From Candidatus Parvarchaeota archaeon UBA446 (lineage in GTDB: Archaea; Nanobdellota; Nanobdellia; Parvarchaeales; Parvarchaeaceae): DNA of 16,560 nucleotides. Location of the stretch: NCBI GenBank assembly GCA_002503215.1, contig DARG01000039.1, forward strand, positions 545 through 17,104, in the 5' to 3' direction. The position numbers and the translations under genes are program-made. Numbering within the stretch: position 1 is the stretch's first letter; each line of letters opens with the position of its first letter. This document shows positions 13,921-16,560 of the stretch, piece by piece. Below the pieces are notes generated by a model. That model was not told the DNA's origin. It saw only the letters and a list, made by a program, of their open reading frames with translations, and searched no databases.

Positions 13921-14330
13921 GTGAACTACTCTAAGCTTCCATAGAGGGCTTCTTGCTTCTCAAAATCATGATTAATAGACATAATCTTGATTCCCTTCTT
14001 GATTAGCTCCACCGTTAGAAGATTCTCTACATGCTTCGATTCCTTTCGCACCTAAGATATTGGGCTTTGACTTCTAGTTTTCTGCTTTTTATTCCGGCTT
14101 TTACAGATAATTTGATCTTTTTCCTTCGTCGTTTTTGTACTCTTTACAGTATGTCTCTCTTAATTCAAGCATCTGATTCAGACTACACGTTGCAGCCAAA
14201 ATATTTAGATAGAATGATTTGCTGCTCTTCATTTGAATACAACCTGAATTTAATACTGTCAACATATTTTAATCACGCTTTCCATGTTTTTTATTGCGAT
14301 TAATCCTCACCCTTTCGGATGCGGTCTTTT
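13921..14330 (-). mobile_element. Decayed IS200/IS605-type element (TnpB relic) with right-end signature
   Basis: The right edge ends in TAGTTCAC (minus strand, 13921-13928), the conserved tail of many IS200/IS605 right ends, just inside which is a small hairpin CTCTA/TAGAG (13927-13931 with 13940-13944). The left side is less certain: a hairpin CATCC-GAAA-GGGTG (14308-14321, minus strand) precedes the TnpB remnant and may mark the left end. There is no TnpA gene. The element of about 410 bases is far too short for intact tnpB (about 1.1-1.2 kb), so a large internal deletion has occurred, and it cannot move by itself. Confidence 0.6.
13926..14251 (-). pseudogene. tnpB: tnpB remnant: N-terminus and C-terminal tail, middle deleted
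   Basis: Reading the minus strand in several frames recovers three pieces of a TnpB/OrfB protein. Piece one (14251-14183) is KFRLYSNEEQQIILSKYFGC followed by NV and a stop; this is the usual TnpB N-terminus (KFRLYPN-x-EQ...FGC). Piece two, in another frame and ending at a stop at 14101, contains LNQMLELRETYCKEYKNDEG and continues as the next TnpB segment. Piece three (about 14062-13926) has NILGAKGIEACRESSNGG and, after another frameshift, HDFEKQEALYGSLE, resembling the tail after the TnpB zinc finger (N-I-L, G-x-E-A-C-G, K-Q-E-A). The RuvC region and zinc finger are missing. This is a dead relic with no functional nuclease. Confidence 0.65.
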
Positions 14331-14497
14331 CACAGGATAAGATAAAACTATTTCTTGCAATGAATTATATTTGTAATTATTTAACAATCACAAATAGTTT
14401 AATCGGTACGGTGTATCTTTAACAAATACATAATAATTTGCTTCTGTAATATTTTTTAGATTAGATATTTAGTCTTTTGCATGATGATTGTGGGTAA

Positions 14498-16441
14498 CTA
14501 CTGCTGACATGCCTGAGTAGTAGAATAATATATGTCTTGTTGACTGCCGCTTGGCAAGGTCCCTTTAATAGGACATGGGTAATATTCTTTACCACCATAA
14601 CTCACAGCCAATGCATTGAAATTTGTAGTCTCTAAAGAGGTACTGAAATTTATATTGTCTAAACTGGAAGACTTCAAAACTCCAGAATAATTGACATCCC
14701 ATTGCGCTCCGGCAGGTAAGCCATGTGCGATAAACTCAGAAGTGCAGTTATATAATGGCGAAAAACTAATGGTGCCGGAATCTCCCGTTGAAAGAGTTCC
14801 GGTAGCACTGCTAGGCGTATAATTTATAATACATCCTGTGTGCAGGAAAGTAAGAGTTGGATATTCTACAGTAAATGAATGAGATCCTGAAGGTGTGACA
14901 AATGTGATGGCTGAGGAGTTGGTGGCCTTTAAATTACCGTTGTAGTCTACACTCCAGTTTAATCCGTATGGAATACCAGATTCAGAAAATGTGGCCAAGC
15001 CGTATCCGCATGATAAAGTCGAGAAGTCTACCTGTAAATGTGTACCAGCTGCTATATAACCAGATGAAGGACAAGGATAGTATGTAGTGCCTGAATACGT
15101 CACATCAGGTATAGAAATCGAATATGAACCATGATTGTTCTTGAATACTATATCATTGGGGGAGTAAGCAGTTTCTTGAACGCCATTTACTGATGCCGAC
15201 CATTGAACATCGTTAGGAAGGTTACTCTCATTTATAACCGTGTAACAGGTCTCTGACTGGCCGTAAAATATAGGGAGAGATGAGCCGGACGCGATTGTTC
15301 CAGATGTAGTTGTGGTGTACTTTTCCACACAGCCGCTGGAATTTACCTTTGGTTCGGCAAGCTGATATGTATGATCTCCATTGGAAACAGTAAACGATAT
15401 AAAAGTTGATTTCGACGTTACATTTGAACCGTCGTAGTCTACCCACCACATTGTATTGGCAGGCAGATCAAAGGCATCGAATATTGTCGTACAGAAATTC
15501 TCCGAGTTACAGTTATTCGCCGATAGTTTACTGCTCCAGTTCCCGATTTGTTCTATAGATATATTGGCAGGATCGGCAGGATTGCTAGTAACATTCTGAT
15601 ATGAGAGCAGATCTACCTTATTATCTAGAGGCGTCCATGCTGATACGTTCCAGTAATCCGAATAGGGCAGTCCGCCTTCTATATCTATAGCACTTATACC
15701 CCCTGAACATATATTTGTCCAGTCAACTGCGACTTCATACTCACCGGATGCGAGGTTAACGGCTGTAGGCCCATAGTGGCCCGCCGAGTTCCCATGCCAT
15801 GCCTGACTTCCGAATACACTAGTCCACTGCCCTCCAGATATTGATCTGTAAAAAACAGCGGTGCCATCGTTAGTAAGTATCTCAAATTTTGAGCCGTTTG
15901 TCAGGTATATATCAGAAACTGCGGTGTAACCCTGCGAATTATATGGTTCGCCACATTGTACATACCCATTATTCAAATCACTGAGCGATGAAGGAAATGC
16001 AGATGCCACCTTTCCTATGAAAATTCCTTTTGCGTAATATTCCTGTGTCTGGAAAGGAACTCCTATATACGGCGTTCCGAATGCATATGAAACGGAGAAA
16101 AGCGACTTTATAGCAGATGGTGCATTATTTATACTCTGTGCCACAGTTCCGTACAATACTCCTTTAGCAAAGCCTATTTCCCTAAGTGTCGATTCCGTAA
16201 GATAATACTTCACGGTAACGGCTATATGATAGTTTTTGTTCGTATTGCTGGGACATGCGCCTAAGAATGGGATGAGAGTATCTTCGCCGGGCCTGACGGT
16301 TAATAGCAGATTATCCGATACGGTGGATCCGTTCTGAAGTGTTACGTTGATTGTCGTGATTGTTATAGTATGCCCTATTGAGTTTCCAACGTAGATAAAT
16401 AGGCCGACATTTGAGATGCAATCCTGTGCTAGAACCGGCAT
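14498..16441 (-). CDS. Large secreted Cys-rich repeat surface protein with PA14-like region
   Basis: From the ATG at 16441 this frame gives 647 residues. It stays open to the window edge, so the true start lies upstream (see 16444-16560). Residues 1-115 look like a beta-rich head with Cys8 and Cys63. Residues about 185-253 resemble a PA14-type lectin-like domain: FEILTNDGTAVFYRSI (186-201), WHGNSAGHYGPTAV (215-228), then SGEYEVAVDWTN (232-243). Four repeats of about 80 residues follow (about 317-398, 399-478, 479-566, 567-645), with the pattern L/IP-x-x-x-x-W-x-V-x-Y-x-G and a YYPCP or Cys-bearing turn before G-x-x-x-x-G; this resembles repeats of Thermoplasmatales and ARMAN surface proteins. 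Cysteines recur per repeat, suggesting disulfides. Many N-x-S/T sequons (for example 301, 340, 404, 495, 565, 584) make it a likely glycoprotein. Role is probably cell surface or adhesion. Confidence 0.75.
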   Translation of the reverse strand: MPVLAQDCISNVGLFIYVGNSIGHTITITTINVTLQNGSTVSDNLLLTVRPGEDTLIPFLGACPSNTNKNYHIAVTVKYYLTESTLREIGFAKGVLYGTVAQSINNAPSAIKSLFSVSYAFGTPYIGVPFQTQEYYAKGIFIGKVASAFPSSLSDLNNGYVQCGEPYNSQGYTAVSDIYLTNGSKFEILTNDGTAVFYRSISGGQWTSVFGSQAWHGNSAGHYGPTAVNLASGEYEVAVDWTNICSGGISAIDIEGGLPYSDYWNVSAWTPLDNKVDLLSYQNVTSNPADPANISIEQIGNWSSKLSANNCNSENFCTTIFDAFDLPANTMWWVDYDGSNVTSKSTFISFTVSNGDHTYQLAEPKVNSSGCVEKYTTTTSGTIASGSSLPIFYGQSETCYTVINESNLPNDVQWSASVNGVQETAYSPNDIVFKNNHGSYSISIPDVTYSGTTYYPCPSSGYIAAGTHLQVDFSTLSCGYGLATFSESGIPYGLNWSVDYNGNLKATNSSAITFVTPSGSHSFTVEYPTLTFLHTGCIINYTPSSATGTLSTGDSGTISFSPLYNCTSEFIAHGLPAGAQWDVNYSGVLKSSSLDNINFSTSLETTNFNALAVSYGGKEYYPCPIKGTLPSGSQQDIYYSTTQACQQ

Positions 16442-16443
16442 AT

Positions 16444-16560
16444 TTACAAAACCGGTATATCCACTAGTAATGTTACTCGAGGGGTTGAAGATACCATTGA
16501 ATAAAGAATTACTGCTACTATGACTATAACTAAGATAGCCCAGCCATAGGTCATCATGTA
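16444..16560 (-). CDS. Pilin-like N-terminal membrane segment of the surface protein, in another frame (partial)
   Basis: Read from the right edge on the minus strand, one frame gives YMMTYGWAILVIVIVAVILY, then SM. This is the hydrophobic segment that follows the class III (type IV pilin-like) signal peptide in many DPANN surface proteins (pattern EYLMTYGWAI...LYxLGVFNPS). The expected continuation, GIFNPSSNITSGYTGFVN, is in the frame of the 14498-16441 protein. In its own frame the segment runs to a stop at 16444-16446. Adding one G to the GG at about 16494-16495 (ATG-GT to ATG-GGT) joins the two perfectly. So the gene is split by a one-base deletion or a read error. Its first residues lie outside the window. 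Confidence 0.65.
   Translation of the reverse strand, partial: YMMTYGWAILVIVIVAVILYSMVSSTPRVTLLVDIPVL

Noticed and set aside
14031..14303. 90-codon plus-strand frame
   Set aside because: It is the antisense of the TnpB relic, whose minus-strand pieces carry recognisable family motifs.
15228..15885. Minus-strand frames at 15228-15449 and 15694-15885
   Set aside because: They are out-of-frame products inside the large surface protein gene with no motifs of their own.
1..16560. CRISPR array, rRNA or complete insertion sequence
   Set aside because: No regularly spaced direct repeats, conserved rRNA stretches or intact transposase genes were seen on either strand.

Overview
The window is archaeal. 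It has archaeal-type uL11 and Spt5 (NGN plus KOW), TATA boxes about 25 bases before many start codons, an intron-containing tRNA-Cys, and a surface protein with the EYMMTYGWAI-type pilin-like leader and W-x-V/Y-x-G repeats. From memory, such leaders and repeats are common in ARMAN/DPANN lineages (Micrarchaeota, Parvarchaeota) and in Thermoplasmatales. Short intergenic gaps, ATGA gene overlaps and AT-rich DNA suggest a small streamlined genome. The lineage is an inference, not a sequence match.

Left third (1-6327): a surface-glycan type cluster. It holds the C-terminal end of a GT4 glycosyltransferase, a complete GT4, a class I SAM methyltransferase on the opposite strand, a GT4 paired with an alkaline-phosphatase/sulfatase superfamily enzyme that has Thr at the nucleophile position, and a fourth GT4. 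Two of the glycosyltransferases and the methyltransferase are strikingly AT-rich compared with the GT4/sulfatase-family pair between them, so the cluster looks mosaic.

Middle (6388-12008): CysRS; two related small proteins of unknown family; an orphan 4-TM protein; a 10-TM EamA/DMT-type permease; a possible 28-residue acidic protein; tRNA-Cys(GCA) with a 41-nt intron at the canonical 37/38 site; an Hsp20 chaperone with a BRE/TATA promoter, an inverted repeat next to it and a strong Shine-Dalgarno; and a small two-TM protein. CysRS and its cognate tRNA lie about 3 kb apart on the same strand.

Right third (12005-16560, all genes on the minus strand): a tightly overlapping operon spt5-rpl11-dedA-csaA. 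Its promoter region directly abuts the end of a heavily deleted TnpB (IS200/IS605-type) relic. Beyond this lies a large secreted Cys-rich repeat protein with a PA14-like central region and many N-glycosylation sequons. Its pilin-like N-terminal membrane segment sits in a different reading frame, apparently because of a one-base deletion in a G run near 16494.

A plausible functional link is that the glycosyltransferases, methyltransferase and sulfatase-family enzyme build or decorate glycans for surface proteins like the one at the right edge. No CRISPR array, rRNA or complete mobile element was seen.
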